Shown one piece after another: positions 52,286 through 61,057 of a stretch of 64,000 nucleotides of DNA. Below the pieces are notes generated by a model. The model saw nothing but the letters and a program-made list of their open reading frames with translations. It did no database searches and was not told where the DNA came from. Made by a program: the position numbers and the translations under genes. Source of the DNA: Limnohabitans_A sp048020265 (GTDB lineage Bacteria > Pseudomonadota > Gammaproteobacteria > Burkholderiales > Burkholderiaceae_C); contig NZ_CP171843.1 of assembly GCF_048020265.1 (NCBI RefSeq), forward strand, positions 930,001 to 994,000, given 5' to 3'. The stretch's first letter is position 1; every line of letters begins with the position of its first letter.

Positions 52286-53143
52286 TTAACGCAGGAGGGA
52301 CAAAACAGACTGTGGTGCCTGGTTGGCTTGCGCCAACATGGCGGTGGCCGCTTGCTGGATGATCTGCGTGCGTGCCAGCTCGGTGGTCGTTTGTGCGTAA
52401 TCGGTGTCCAAAATCCGGCTGCGCGATGCAGCGGTGTTTTGCGACACGTTGGTCAGGTTGTCTGCTGCGTAAGTCAGGCGGTTGACTTTGGCGCCAAGGT
52501 CGGCGCGGAAGGCATCCACGTCGGCAATGGCGCTGTCAATCGTGGCCAAAGCCGAGTTGGCACCAGTTTGCGTGCTGATGTTGAAGCCAGCAGAACCGCT
52601 GGCCCAAGCCACGCTTGACAAGGTTGCGCCCGTGCCGGTGGTCAGGTTCTCAAAGTCCACCGTGATGGTCTGGCCCGAGTTGGCGCCCACATGGAACGTC
52701 ATGGTTTGGGCCGAGCCGCCGGTGCCGCCAGCCAACACATTGCGGGTGTTGAACTGGGTGTTTTCGGCGATGCGGTTGATTTCTTCGGACAGCTGAGCAA
52801 ACTCGGCATCCAAAGAGCCGCGGTCGGTATCGGTGTTGGTGTCGTTGGCCGATTGCACAGCCAATTCACGCATGCGTTGCAGCATGTTGGTGATTTCTTG
52901 TGTCGCACCTTCGGCCGTTTGAATCATGGAGATGCCGTCGTTGGCGTTGCGAACCGCTTGGTTCAGACCGCGAACTTGGGCCGTCATCTTGTTGCTGATT
53001 GCCAAGCCGGCAGCGTCGTCGGCGGCGGTGTTGATGCGCTTGCCAGTGGACAATTGCTCCATGGCTTTGCTCAGGCTGCGGTTGTTAACCGTCAACGCGT
53101 TCTGAGCTACAAGCGATTTGGTGTTGGTATTGATAACAGACAT
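52286..53143 (-). CDS. Flagellin 2
   Basis: A 285-aa flagellin, 107 residues shorter than flagellin 1 because the variable centre is almost reduced to D1 with a small loop (about 140-200). The termini are conserved: MSVINTNTKSLVAQNAL, QLSTGKRINTAADDAAGLAI, and ELARTQIIQQAATAMLAQAN. It has its own sigma-28 promoter and terminator, so it can be expressed separately from flagellin 1. The short gene is likely the main or late filament subunit; this is inference. Confidence 0.97.
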   Translation of the reverse strand: MSVINTNTKSLVAQNALTVNNRSLSKAMEQLSTGKRINTAADDAAGLAISNKMTAQVRGLNQAVRNANDGISMIQTAEGATQEITNMLQRMRELAVQSANDTNTDTDRGSLDAEFAQLSEEINRIAENTQFNTRNVLAGGTGGSAQTMTFHVGANSGQTITVDFENLTTGTGATLSSVAWASGSAGFNISTQTGANSALATIDSAIADVDAFRADLGAKVNRLTYAADNLTNVSQNTAASRSRILDTDYAQTTTELARTQIIQQAATAMLAQANQAPQSVLSLLR

Positions 53144-53250
53144 GGTCTTACTCCTTGAAGAGATATTTCAAATGGTTGGCAGGAACCCGAAGGGAGTAGG
53201 ACCTGCCTGGTTGTCACAGAAAATCTGGATTGAATCTCTGTTACTGGATG

Positions 53251-53277
53251 ATTCGGAAGCTGCGGATTAAGCTTTAG
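53251..53277 (-). promoter_or_regulatory. Sigma-28 (FliA) promoter of flagellin 2
   Basis: On the minus strand, TAAAGCTT-N11-TCCGAATC fits the sigma-28 consensus TAAAGTTT-N11-GCCGATAA with correct spacing. The transcription start would be about 100 bases before the flagellin ATG. No such element was seen in front of flagellin 1. Confidence 0.8.
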
Positions 53278-53304
53278 GGTCAGCAGCTATTTTTTTTGAA
53301 AATC

Positions 53305-53676
53305 TCAAGATTTGCCGTCTTGCAGCAGGCCCTTCATGTCTTCCATGTTGTGGGCAATGCGCAAGGCCACCTCGTTAGGGATTTGGCGCACGACTTCACC
53401 GCTTTCGCGGTTTTTGACCGTCACCACCACCGTGTTGGCCACATCATCCACACTGAAGCTCAAGTCGCGGCTGTTACGTCGCATCTGCTGATTCAGTTGC
53501 TCTGTGGCCGCTTCCAATTCACGGCGTGCTTCATGCGGGTCCGGAATGGCTGAGACCGCAGGTTTGACCGCTTCTGCAGTTTGTGGGTTTGCAGTTGCCA
53601 CTGCCTTGGCCGTTTGGCTTGTCGTCACAGCGAGCGGTGCCGGAGGTAGACGGTTGGTAGAGATGTCGTTGCTCAT
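53305..53676 (-). CDS. flaG: Flagellar protein FlaG
   Basis: A 123-aa FlaG-family protein with the signature DLSFSVDDVANTVVVTVKNR and EVVRQIPNEVALRIAHNMED in its C-terminal half and a Pro/Ala/Thr-rich N-terminus. FlaG affects filament length in several polar flagellates. It precedes flagellin 2 but lies upstream of the latter's sigma-28 promoter, so it has a promoter of its own. The usual neighbours fliD and fliS are missing here. Confidence 0.92.
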   Translation of the reverse strand: MSNDISTNRLPPAPLAVTTSQTAKAVATANPQTAEAVKPAVSAIPDPHEARRELEAATEQLNQQMRRNSRDLSFSVDDVANTVVVTVKNRESGEVVRQIPNEVALRIAHNMEDMKGLLQDGKS

Positions 53677-53814
53677 GGTTTGGTCCTTTGTTCAAGGTAC
53701 CCCCGCTGGCAGAACTGACTGTCGGCCAATCTGTTCAGAGATCGGCCAATATGGGGGTATCGTTTCTATGATTCGGCAGAGCTTGCCGCAACTTGAGTGT
53801 CTTTGGAGAAAAAA

Positions 53815-53830
53815 CGGCAATTTTTTGCCG
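53815..53830 (-). terminator. Candidate intrinsic terminator upstream of flaG
   Basis: CGGCAA (53815-53820) pairs with TTGCCG (53825-53830); on the minus strand it is followed by TTTTTT. It could stop transcripts coming from the chemosensory operon or act as a leader attenuator of flaG. The stem is short. Confidence 0.45.
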
Positions 53831-53955
53831 CTCCAGGTGAATCGCCCCCTGGCTTGGCTTGGGCAACTGCGAAGGGCAGGGCGCCTTTGTGGGCTAAAAA
53901 GTGATGAATTCGCAACTTAAAAAAACGCAAAAAATTCTTTTTTGGCCGAAAGAAA

Positions 53956-53984
53956 TTCACAATATCGACATTAACGCTTATACT
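53956..53984 (+). promoter_or_regulatory. Sigma-70-like promoter
   Basis: TTCACA at 53956-53961, 17-base spacer, TATACT at 53979-53984. It lies about 105 bases before the ATG of the plus-strand gene at 54089 and faces it. Confidence 0.65.
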
Positions 53985-54088
53985 GCAAGTAGGTCTTTTG
54001 TCCAAGCTCCCCGCTGATCAAGGTGTGGGTGCGTTTGTTCCATCGGCGTCGTGCAAGTGGCAGCGACCGCATTTTTTAACAGGTCTTC

Positions 54089-54622
54089 ATGTTTTCGCTG
54101 TTCAAGGGTTCCGAGTCACCAGAGGTTCTCAAAAAGCGCGCAAAGCAAGCCTTTGAGAAGGTGACGGCTTTGACCGCTGACACCTTTGAAGCCAACAGTT
54201 TGCGCCGTGGCATGGCTTTGTTGTGCTGCGCTGCCCTGGACAAAACCTTCATCGCGGGTGCGGAACGCACCGCCGATTGGCAACAAATGGCGGCCTTTGC
54301 GGTGGCCAAAAGCACAGAACCACCGCCACTGCCCAAGGCTGAAGTCTTCCAAAAAGTTCGTTCAGGCAAGAGCGACATCTGGGTGTATCTGCCCCCTGAA
54401 TATGCTGACCGGGCATTTCTGTTCGGCGCCAAATACCAGCGCACCGAATTGTCAACAGAGCAAGCCATCACCTCGATGCAACAGTTGGCAGACACGGTGT
54501 GCAAGTCTGATATCGGTCTGACTTTTGAAATTGAAGTGTTGAAGTTTCTGCGCAAGGAGCTGAGTGCTGCTGAGCGCAAGTCCGATGTTGACGAAGACCT
54601 CAGCAACATGCCAAGCAACTGA
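54089..54622 (+). CDS. Conserved-looking soluble protein of unknown function
   Basis: A 177-aa protein without signal peptide or membrane segments. The N-terminal two thirds are helical (SPEVLKKRAKQAFEKVTALT, RRGMALLCCAALDKTFIAGA). A short beta part follows (KSDIWVYLPPEYADRAFLFG), and the C-terminus is acidic. Three Cys are present, two adjacent. A good sigma-70-like promoter lies upstream, so housekeeping expression is likely, unlike the flagellar genes beside it. It is flanked by flaG and the chemosensory cluster. I do not recognise the family. Confidence 0.7.
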   Translation: MFSLFKGSESPEVLKKRAKQAFEKVTALTADTFEANSLRRGMALLCCAALDKTFIAGAERTADWQQMAAFAVAKSTEPPPLPKAEVFQKVRSGKSDIWVYLPPEYADRAFLFGAKYQRTELSTEQAITSMQQLADTVCKSDIGLTFEIEVLKFLRKELSAAERKSDVDEDLSNMPSN

Positions 54623-54715
54623 CCAGTTCAAGGCCAGTCGCCCAGGCCGGGCAAACTTGTCACTGAAGTTTTGCGTTCGCGCAAATTGGCCAATGTCAAA
54701 GCAACATTTGCCCAA

Positions 54716-55129
54716 TCAAGCCCAGAAGTTCAGTGGCAACTGCGTTTTCAAGCAATAAGCTTTGTGGCCATGGGCGCTGTCGATCCAGATGCCATCAAAC
54801 AAGGCATGGCTGTGGTTCATGGCGCCGGGCAGCTTGTGCAACTGTTCGCGCTGTGGGTTTCTCAAACCCATGACCTCATCGATCAACATCAGCACGGGTG
54901 GTGCGTCTGAAAGTTCAGGGCTGTACACCACGCCATAGGACCTTTTGCCGCCTGCGTCACAGCGCTGCAAAACTTGCCCCAAATCAAAGGCCGCCAGCAC
55001 TTGGTCACGCCAGATGGCATGGCCATCCGTGGGACGTTCTTCGTCTTCAAGACCGATGACCTCATGCACCTGCAGTGCAGGCAGCAAGAGGTCAATGTCT
55101 TCAATCCGGATGTGGAGGTACTGTGCCAT
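54716..55129 (-). CDS. Short CheW-like adaptor protein
   Basis: A 137-aa CheW-like domain, slightly shorter than a normal CheW (about 150-170). YLHIRIEDIDLLLPALQVHE corresponds to the first strands, and LMLIDEVMGLRNPQREQLHK to the usual DxVxxV region. It starts 12 bases after the cheA stop and ends the operon. It may couple receptor and kinase or act as an accessory array protein beside the triple-CheW protein. No second CheW-like gene of normal size is nearby. Confidence 0.8.
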   Translation of the reverse strand: MAQYLHIRIEDIDLLLPALQVHEVIGLEDEERPTDGHAIWRDQVLAAFDLGQVLQRCDAGGKRSYGVVYSPELSDAPPVLMLIDEVMGLRNPQREQLHKLPGAMNHSHALFDGIWIDSAHGHKAYCLKTQLPLNFWA

Positions 55130-55141
55130 GGCCGGGTTGGA

Positions 55142-58100
55142 TCAAGCACTCACGGGCAAGTGGTGTGGGGTTTGCAGGTTTTCTGCCAAACGGTAAAGCG
55201 CTGCGGCGTCCAAAATCAACACCACCCGACCATCGCCCAAAATGCTGGCGCCGCCCACACCTGGCAATGCTGCCAAGCGCGGATGGATGTCTTTGGTGAA
55301 CAGCTCTTGGCGTCCCACAAACTCTTGCACCGACACACCCAGTGTGCGTTGACCATCGCTGAGCACCACCACGTAGCGGTGTGATTGCTTTTCGACAGGC
55401 GGGTAGCCCAGCACCTCTTCGAGCCGCACGATCGGCAAGAAGTTGCCGCGCAGCAAGATGGCGGTGCGGCCCTTCACGGTTTGGTACTCGTGGGGGCTGA
55501 CTTCGACCAGTTCGGCCACATAGCGACCGGGGATGGCCATGGTCTGGTTGGCGGTGTTGACCAGCAGCACCTCTTGCACGGCTGCAGACAGGGGCATCTG
55601 CATGGTGAAGGTGGTGCCGCGACCCACTTCCGAGTCGAGGTGGATGGTGCCGCCCAGACGCATGACGCTGGTGCGCACCACGTCCATGCCCACGCCACGG
55701 CCCGAAGTTTCTGTGACCACATCGGCTGTGCTGAAAGCGGGCCGGAAGATGAAGCCCAAGACATCTTCCTTGCTCATGAGCAGGCTGTCTTCTTCTTTCA
55801 CCAAACCACGGTCAACCGCTTTGCGGCGAACGCGCTCGGGGTCAATGCCTTTGCCGTCGTCAATCACGCGGATCAAAATCCGGCTGCCTTGCTGCTCGGC
55901 CTGGATGCGGATGACCGCTTCTTCGGGCTTGCCGGCCTCACGGCGCTCTTCGGGTTTTTCCACACCATGGTCAGCGCTGTTGCGCACCATGTGCAGCAGG
56001 GGATCGGCCAGGGATTCCACCATGGCTTTGTCGATCTTGACCTCTTGTCCGATCAGCTCCAGACGAATTTGTTTGCCCTGGGCCAAGGCCAAGTCGCGCA
56101 CCATGCGTGGAAAGCGCTTGAACACCAATTCCACAGGCACCACACGCAAACCCATGACGCTGTCTTGCAGGCGGGACAAGGCGCCCTGGATCAGCGCGTC
56201 CGTTTCTTGCAGGCGGCGCAGCTGGTCGTCCAAATTTTCGGCCAACTGCTGCAAATCGAGCAATTGGCTTTGGGCGTCTTTGGCTTGATTTTCTTGGTGG
56301 CGCAGCTTGTGCAGGCCTTCGCGCACGCGCTGGTCACCGATGATGTGGGCCAGTTGGCCCCGCACCAGCACCATCTCGCCAATTTGGTTCATGAACTGGT
56401 CGAGCATTTCGCCCGGCACACGGATCACGTTGGACGATGCGTTGGCCGCAGTGGGAGTCGAGGCACGTGCAGCAGGAGCCGCAGCCGGTTTGGACACCGC
56501 CACTTCGGTGGAGGGCGCGGCGGCTTCCACTGGGGTGGGCGTGGCCGCTGCTGCTTTTGCGGGTGCTGCTGCGATGACCTGTGCAGGGTTGACGGCGGGC
56601 GCAGCTGCAGGGGCAGTGGGCGTTGCCTTGGGCGCTGCACTGGCCGCAGGTGCTGCAGCCGCCGCCGCAGTGGCCGCTGTTGCAGGCGCCGCGGCTTTGG
56701 CTGATGAAGTCGGTTTGATGGGGTCTTTGCCCAACTCACCCAGCAACAGGATATGGCCAGCACCCTGGTCAATGGTGCGCAGGTCTTGTTCGATGGCGGC
56801 ACGCGGGGCTTTGGAGATAAACAACATCTCGTACCAGCTCAGGTTGTCTTCGATCAAGGTGCGGTTGGTGATCACACGCCCTTTGTCGTGAACCCATTCC
56901 AAAAATGCGGTGGCCGCATTCTCAGACGATTCAAGGTGTGCCTTGATCAGGTAGGCCAGATTGCCGTCCTGAATCAGTTCCATCAATTCGCGCGTGTTGT
57001 CGGGTGAGAGCAGCTCGGACAACTCGGACGGGATGTTCATCGTGGCGACAAATTGGCGCACGGTGTCCACCGGGGTGTCGCCCGCGTCGTCGTGTGACCA
57101 CAGATAGTCTCGGATGCGCTGGTGCAGACGTTCGTCTGCCGCCTTCAGGGGGGCTTGCTTCAGGGGCTGGCGGCCGCTGGTGCCCAGCAACTCGCGGATG
57201 AATTGCAAGGCGTCGCGGCACAGCGTGATGACCTCGCTGTAAATGCCCATTTGGTTGCGGCCTGCGCGGGCAAAGGCGTCCACCAGCAGCAAGGGCACAT
57301 CGGTGCGGGACTGTGGGTAGAGCGAGGACAAATAGCCATCAATGCGGGAAAACCGCTGGGACAGCAGGTTGGCCAATTCTTCGTCTTGCACATCACCGGG
57401 TGCTTCGAGGGCTTGCAGCAATTCCTCGACTTGGTTCAAGTGGTGCAGCAGATTTTCTTTGAGTGTGCGGGCCAGCACTTTGGCCAGTGATTCGCCACCC
57501 AGATCCACGCCGGTCGTTTCGCCCAAGGTTTTGAGGTCGTCGAGGAAGGCGACGATCACGTCCACCATGCGCTCGCCGTCGGCTTGAGAGATGTCTTCTG
57601 ACACCGGCAAAGCCGCCAAGATTTCCTCGATCCGGGTGTTCAGACCTGCATAACCCAGGCTGTTGGAGCCTTTGAGCATCCAGTTCAAGGGCTGACGGAT
57701 GTCGTTGGCCACGGCCAAGATTTGTGGCGCTTCCTGTTTGGAGGCGATCGAGCTGGCCAGTCGCTCCAGGATCGGCAAACCATTGCTGATCAGGCGCAAG
57801 AACACCACCTGGCGGTTATCGGTCTTGCCGTCGGCGGCTTTGCTGGGCTCCGTGCGTACGGGGGCCTGTGAGGCTGCTGCAGATGGCGCAGCGGTCTGGT
57901 TGTTGGCCGACGATGCGCCTTCCTCGTGGCCAGCAGGCGCACTGGCGTTCCCAGCGGGGTCAGATCCGCTTGCGTCTGCAGCGGCCACGGCGGGTGTGGC
58001 TGCGGCAATTTCGCCAGCAGTTGCCACGGTCAAAGCCTGGCCTTGGCTGACCATTTTGAAAGCGCGTTCCAGCTCAGCCAGCAATGCCATGGGCTTTTCG

Positions 58101-58438
58101 CCGTCGGCGCGTTCGGCCACAGCCTTTTCGCACAACACCTTGATGGCATCCAGCGAGCGCAGCAACAAATCGACGGTGTTTTTGTCCAGCGAGGCTGTGC
58201 CCTCGCGCACCATGCCCAGCAGGTCTTCGCAACGGTGGGCCACCGACTCCAGTGCGCCCAACTCCATGACCCGACTCAGGCCTTTGAGTGAATGAAATGC
58301 TCTGAAGAGCCCCGACACCTCTTCGGCATTGAGCGACTCTGCGTCTGCCTTGACGAGCAAGGACTCAATGCTTTCAATGTGTTCTTCGGTCTCAACTGCG
58401 TACTGCGCCCAGATGGTTTCCAGAAAATCGTCAGACAC
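55142..58438 (-). CDS. cheA: CheA-type histidine kinase with extra pseudo-HPt region
   Basis: A 1098-aa chemotaxis kinase, much longer than classical CheA (about 650). HPt-1 (about 1-105) has the phospho-acceptor His49 in FRAFHSLKGLSRV. A second HPt-like helix bundle (about 215-350) has NWMLKGSNSLGYAGL, where Trp stands in place of His, so it cannot be phosphorylated. A further helical region (about 365-600) follows. An Ala/Pro linker, the dimerisation domain (DQFMNQIGEMVLVRGQLAHI), the HATPase (MVRNSADHGVEKPEER, DDGKGIDPERV, GRGVGMDVV) and a CheW-like domain complete it. No receiver is fused. GTG at 58438 has AAGGAG upstream. Confidence 0.92.
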   Translation of the reverse strand: MSDDFLETIWAQYAVETEEHIESIESLLVKADAESLNAEEVSGLFRAFHSLKGLSRVMELGALESVAHRCEDLLGMVREGTASLDKNTVDLLLRSLDAIKVLCEKAVAERADGEKPMALLAELERAFKMVSQGQALTVATAGEIAAATPAVAAADASGSDPAGNASAPAGHEEGASSANNQTAAPSAAASQAPVRTEPSKAADGKTDNRQVVFLRLISNGLPILERLASSIASKQEAPQILAVANDIRQPLNWMLKGSNSLGYAGLNTRIEEILAALPVSEDISQADGERMVDVIVAFLDDLKTLGETTGVDLGGESLAKVLARTLKENLLHHLNQVEELLQALEAPGDVQDEELANLLSQRFSRIDGYLSSLYPQSRTDVPLLLVDAFARAGRNQMGIYSEVITLCRDALQFIRELLGTSGRQPLKQAPLKAADERLHQRIRDYLWSHDDAGDTPVDTVRQFVATMNIPSELSELLSPDNTRELMELIQDGNLAYLIKAHLESSENAATAFLEWVHDKGRVITNRTLIEDNLSWYEMLFISKAPRAAIEQDLRTIDQGAGHILLLGELGKDPIKPTSSAKAAAPATAATAAAAAAPAASAAPKATPTAPAAAPAVNPAQVIAAAPAKAAAATPTPVEAAAPSTEVAVSKPAAAPAARASTPTAANASSNVIRVPGEMLDQFMNQIGEMVLVRGQLAHIIGDQRVREGLHKLRHQENQAKDAQSQLLDLQQLAENLDDQLRRLQETDALIQGALSRLQDSVMGLRVVPVELVFKRFPRMVRDLALAQGKQIRLELIGQEVKIDKAMVESLADPLLHMVRNSADHGVEKPEERREAGKPEEAVIRIQAEQQGSRILIRVIDDGKGIDPERVRRKAVDRGLVKEEDSLLMSKEDVLGFIFRPAFSTADVVTETSGRGVGMDVVRTSVMRLGGTIHLDSEVGRGTTFTMQMPLSAAVQEVLLVNTANQTMAIPGRYVAELVEVSPHEYQTVKGRTAILLRGNFLPIVRLEEVLGYPPVEKQSHRYVVVLSDGQRTLGVSVQEFVGRQELFTKDIHPRLAALPGVGGASILGDGRVVLILDAAALYRLAENLQTPHHLPVSA

Positions 58439-58488
58439 GGTCCCACACTCCTTTCGAGCTTAGTGTCGAATAACAGGCAAAGCCTTTT

Positions 58489-58896
58489 TTACGACAGACC
58501 CAGCACTCGGCGAGAAGCGGTGACGATCTCGTGGCCTTTTTTGGCATTGAGGTCAAGACTCATGGCGCCAGATGGTTTGGCAATCACTTCGGCCGCACCA
58601 AATTTACGCGCTTCGATGGCTTGCGGCGAACCTGCTTGCGCCACCGAGGACACGATGATCACAGGCACCTTGCTCATCAGGCGCAGGCGCTTGATGCACT
58701 CGATGCCATCCATATGGGGCATTTCGATGTCGAGCAACACCAGGTCGGGTGCCACCTCTTTGACTTGCTGCAGCGCTTCCAAGCCGTTGGTGGCTTCACC
58801 GGCAACTTCAAAGTCAGGATCGGAGGTCACGATGCCACGCAACAGGGCGCGCATCACAAAGGAGTCGTCAACAATGAGTATGCGTTTCTTGGTCAT
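58489..58896 (-). CDS. Stand-alone receiver domain, CheB-like
   Basis: A 135-aa response regulator consisting only of a REC domain: acidic pair DD at 10-11, phospho-acceptor Asp56 (VLLDIEMPHMDGIE), and Lys in VIAKPSG near 108. The DIEMPxMDGxE motif and the tail resemble the receiver of CheB more than CheY. It sits between cheB and cheA and may be the output or a phosphate sink. Start ATG at 58896. It lacks any effector domain, and the linker is cut short after about residue 115. Confidence 0.88.
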   Translation of the reverse strand: MTKKRILIVDDSFVMRALLRGIVTSDPDFEVAGEATNGLEALQQVKEVAPDLVLLDIEMPHMDGIECIKRLRLMSKVPVIIVSSVAQAGSPQAIEARKFGAAEVIAKPSGAMSLDLNAKKGHEIVTASRRVLGLS

Positions 58897-58906
58897 GGGG
58901 CATTCT

Positions 58907-60007
58907 CTATAAAGCAGAGGTTTTGAAAGAAGAAATTGTGCGGCTGGCGCACAAGCGGGACAGGCGTGTGCCAATCTCTTGGGGGGACAAGACAGCCGTG
59001 GCCAGGCCTGCATTGATGGTCGAAGATGGCATGCCGTCGACGATGCAGCTGTCGGGGTCTTGGGCCAGCACGTGGCTGTTTTTACGGGCCACCAGGTCTT
59101 TGACACCCAGCATGCCATCGCTGCCCATGCCGGTCATCACCACGGCCACAACAGGACACGAGGCGGCTGCAGCGGAGCGAAACAGCACATCGGCGTTGGG
59201 GTGGATGCTGGCCTGTAAATCGGTTTTTTGGTAGAGCATCAACTTGCCCGGGAAAGGCTCGCGCACCACCACGTCGGTGCCGCCTTTGGCGATCACCACC
59301 ATGCCGGGCTTGAGCTCCATTTGCTCTGTGCTCTCCACCACGTCCAGGCCGGTCTCGCTGCGCAAATGCGCTGCGAAACCACTGGTGAACATGGGCGGCA
59401 TGTGTTGGGCCACCACCATAGGGCAGCCCAAACGGCCCATGGCTTTGAGCACCTGGGGCAAAGTGGCCGGCCCGCCTGTGGAGATGCCAAGCACCACCAA
59501 ACCTGCAGGTTGTCCGCCGGTCACGCTGCGCAGTTGGCGCTGGCCGGTTGCCGCTTTGGTCACCGGCGCCAATGCGCTGCTGCCAAAACCTCTGACGGAG
59601 CTCAGGCGGGTTTTCTTTTTGCCCCAGTAGCGCAGCTTTTCCACCAGATCGGCACCGATCTGAACGATGTCGAGCTGCACAAAGGAAGACTTCTTGGCAA
59701 TGAAATCGACGGCGCCCAGCTCCAACGCGCGGATGGTGGTAACCGAATTGCGCTCGGTCAGGCTGCTGAGCATGATGATGGGGCAAGGCGTGGTGGCCAT
59801 GATTTGTTTGGTGGCTTCCAGGCCATCCATCACGGGCATTTCCACGTCCATGGTGATGACGTCCGGGCGCAGCTCGCGTGCCATCTCGACACACATTTGT
59901 CCCGTCTTGGCCTCACCCACCACCTCGATGTCCGGCTCGCTCTCCACCATCTTGCGGATGGCAATGCGCATGAATGCCGAATCGTCTGAAATAAGCAGTC
60001 TGATCAT
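58907..60007 (-). CDS. cheB: Chemotaxis protein-glutamate methylesterase CheB
   Basis: A 366-aa two-domain CheB. Receiver with acceptor Asp54 (ITMDVEMPVMDGLE) and methylesterase domain with the catalytic Ser176 (LGISTGGPATLP), His202 (AQHMPPMFT) and Asp297 (MTGMGSDGML). ATG at 60007 overlaps the cheR end by 4 bases. It resets receptor methylation opposite to CheR. Confidence 0.96.
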   Translation of the reverse strand: MIRLLISDDSAFMRIAIRKMVESEPDIEVVGEAKTGQMCVEMARELRPDVITMDVEMPVMDGLEATKQIMATTPCPIIMLSSLTERNSVTTIRALELGAVDFIAKKSSFVQLDIVQIGADLVEKLRYWGKKKTRLSSVRGFGSSALAPVTKAATGQRQLRSVTGGQPAGLVVLGISTGGPATLPQVLKAMGRLGCPMVVAQHMPPMFTSGFAAHLRSETGLDVVESTEQMELKPGMVVIAKGGTDVVVREPFPGKLMLYQKTDLQASIHPNADVLFRSAAAASCPVVAVVMTGMGSDGMLGVKDLVARKNSHVLAQDPDSCIVDGMPSSTINAGLATAVLSPQEIGTRLSRLCASRTISSFKTSAL

Positions 60008-61050
60008 ACGCGGGTGTCGTTTCTCACATACCAAGGGCCACCTTTGCCCAGGCGTGATTCAAAGTACTCAGGCACCAGCATTTGCACCGAAGCCCCCAAT
60101 ACCAGAACGCCACCGGGCGACATGGACCGCGCCAACATGGTTTGTACGGCTTTTTTGATCGGGTCTTCGAAGTAAATCAACACGTTGCGGCAGAACACCA
60201 AGTCCATGCCCATCACGGGCGGACGGTTGTTCATCAGGTTGAAGCGCTCGAAGCGGGTGCACTGGCGCACCCACTCGCGGATTTTGAAGTAATTGACACC
60301 TGGCATCGCGTTGGCCGGTGCAATCCTCACGTCTTCAAACATCGCCTTCCAGTCGTCGGGCAGGTTGCGAAACGAGCCCATGCCCAAGTCGCCATAAATC
60401 GCCGCTTTGGCTGTGCGCAAGGCTTGGTTGGAAATGTCGGTGCCAAAAGAGAACACGCCCCAGCCCGATTCGGGCACCAGCTTGCCCTCAAACAAACGCG
60501 CAAAGCCTGCTTTTTGCATGGCACGCAGGGCCGAAAAAGTCAGGTCATAGACCTCTTCGCCGGTGGAGCTGGCGGCCGACCAAATTTGCAGCTGTTTTTG
60601 TGTCTTTCGCAGATTCAGCAGGTGCGGCAAGATGTCATCGGCAAGCATGCCCATCAGGTCTGGATCGCGGCAGAAGTAGGTTTCGTGCACCGTCAAGTTT
60701 TCGACCAAGGACTGCCATTCCGAGTGTTCAGGCGAGCAGTTGTTCATGCTCTCGACCCAGTCTTTCAACGTGGCCATGGGCATGTCTTTGAAAATGCGCA
60801 CCAACTTGCGCTCCACTAGAGTGCCTGGCTTGATGCCAAAGCGTGTCTCCACCCCGGCCATCAACTCGTTGATCAGCAGCAGCAGGGCGCGTGATTGGCT
60901 GGGCTCTTCAGGGTTGCTCAGGGTCTGCATGGGCTTGGCCGCCTGCATGTTGAAGTTGGGTGCAGGCGCAGCCGAAGTGACGGCCCGCGCCGTGTCCACC
61001 GCAGACCGCATCTGGCTCAGCAAATCGTTGACTTTCTTGTCTTGTGTCAC
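60004..61050 (-). CDS. cheR: Chemotaxis methyltransferase CheR
   Basis: A 348-aa SAM-dependent receptor methyltransferase: an N-terminal helical domain (about 60-115), ENLTVHETYFCRDPDLMGML with the HExxFxRD signature, the SAM site IWSAASSTGEEVYDLTF, and MDLVFCRNVLIYFEDPIKK near the end. The first about 50 residues are a disordered Ala/Pro extension. A GTG start is used at 61050. It is coupled to cheB by overlap and lies 7 bases downstream of the triple-CheW gene. Confidence 0.96.
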   Translation of the reverse strand: MTQDKKVNDLLSQMRSAVDTARAVTSAAPAPNFNMQAAKPMQTLSNPEEPSQSRALLLLINELMAGVETRFGIKPGTLVERKLVRIFKDMPMATLKDWVESMNNCSPEHSEWQSLVENLTVHETYFCRDPDLMGMLADDILPHLLNLRKTQKQLQIWSAASSTGEEVYDLTFSALRAMQKAGFARLFEGKLVPESGWGVFSFGTDISNQALRTAKAAIYGDLGMGSFRNLPDDWKAMFEDVRIAPANAMPGVNYFKIREWVRQCTRFERFNLMNNRPPVMGMDLVFCRNVLIYFEDPIKKAVQTMLARSMSPGGVLVLGASVQMLVPEYFESRLGKGGPWYVRNDTRV

Positions 61051-61057
61051 AGTTTTT

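Larger units (their letters stand above)
53677..54088. other. Divergent intergenic region with repeats, hairpin and a promoter
   Basis: No gene is visible. It holds two direct repeats TCGGCCAAT (53722-53730, 53742-53750) bracketed by an imperfect inverted repeat GGTACCCCC/GGGGGTATC (53696-53704, 53753-53761), a hairpin with a T-tract on the minus strand (53815-53830), and a sigma-70-like promoter for the plus-strand gene (53956-53984). Confidence 0.6.

Noticed and set aside
34141..53143. The two flagellins as an assembly duplicate
   Set aside because: Their lengths, central regions, promoters and terminators differ; only the conserved ends are alike.
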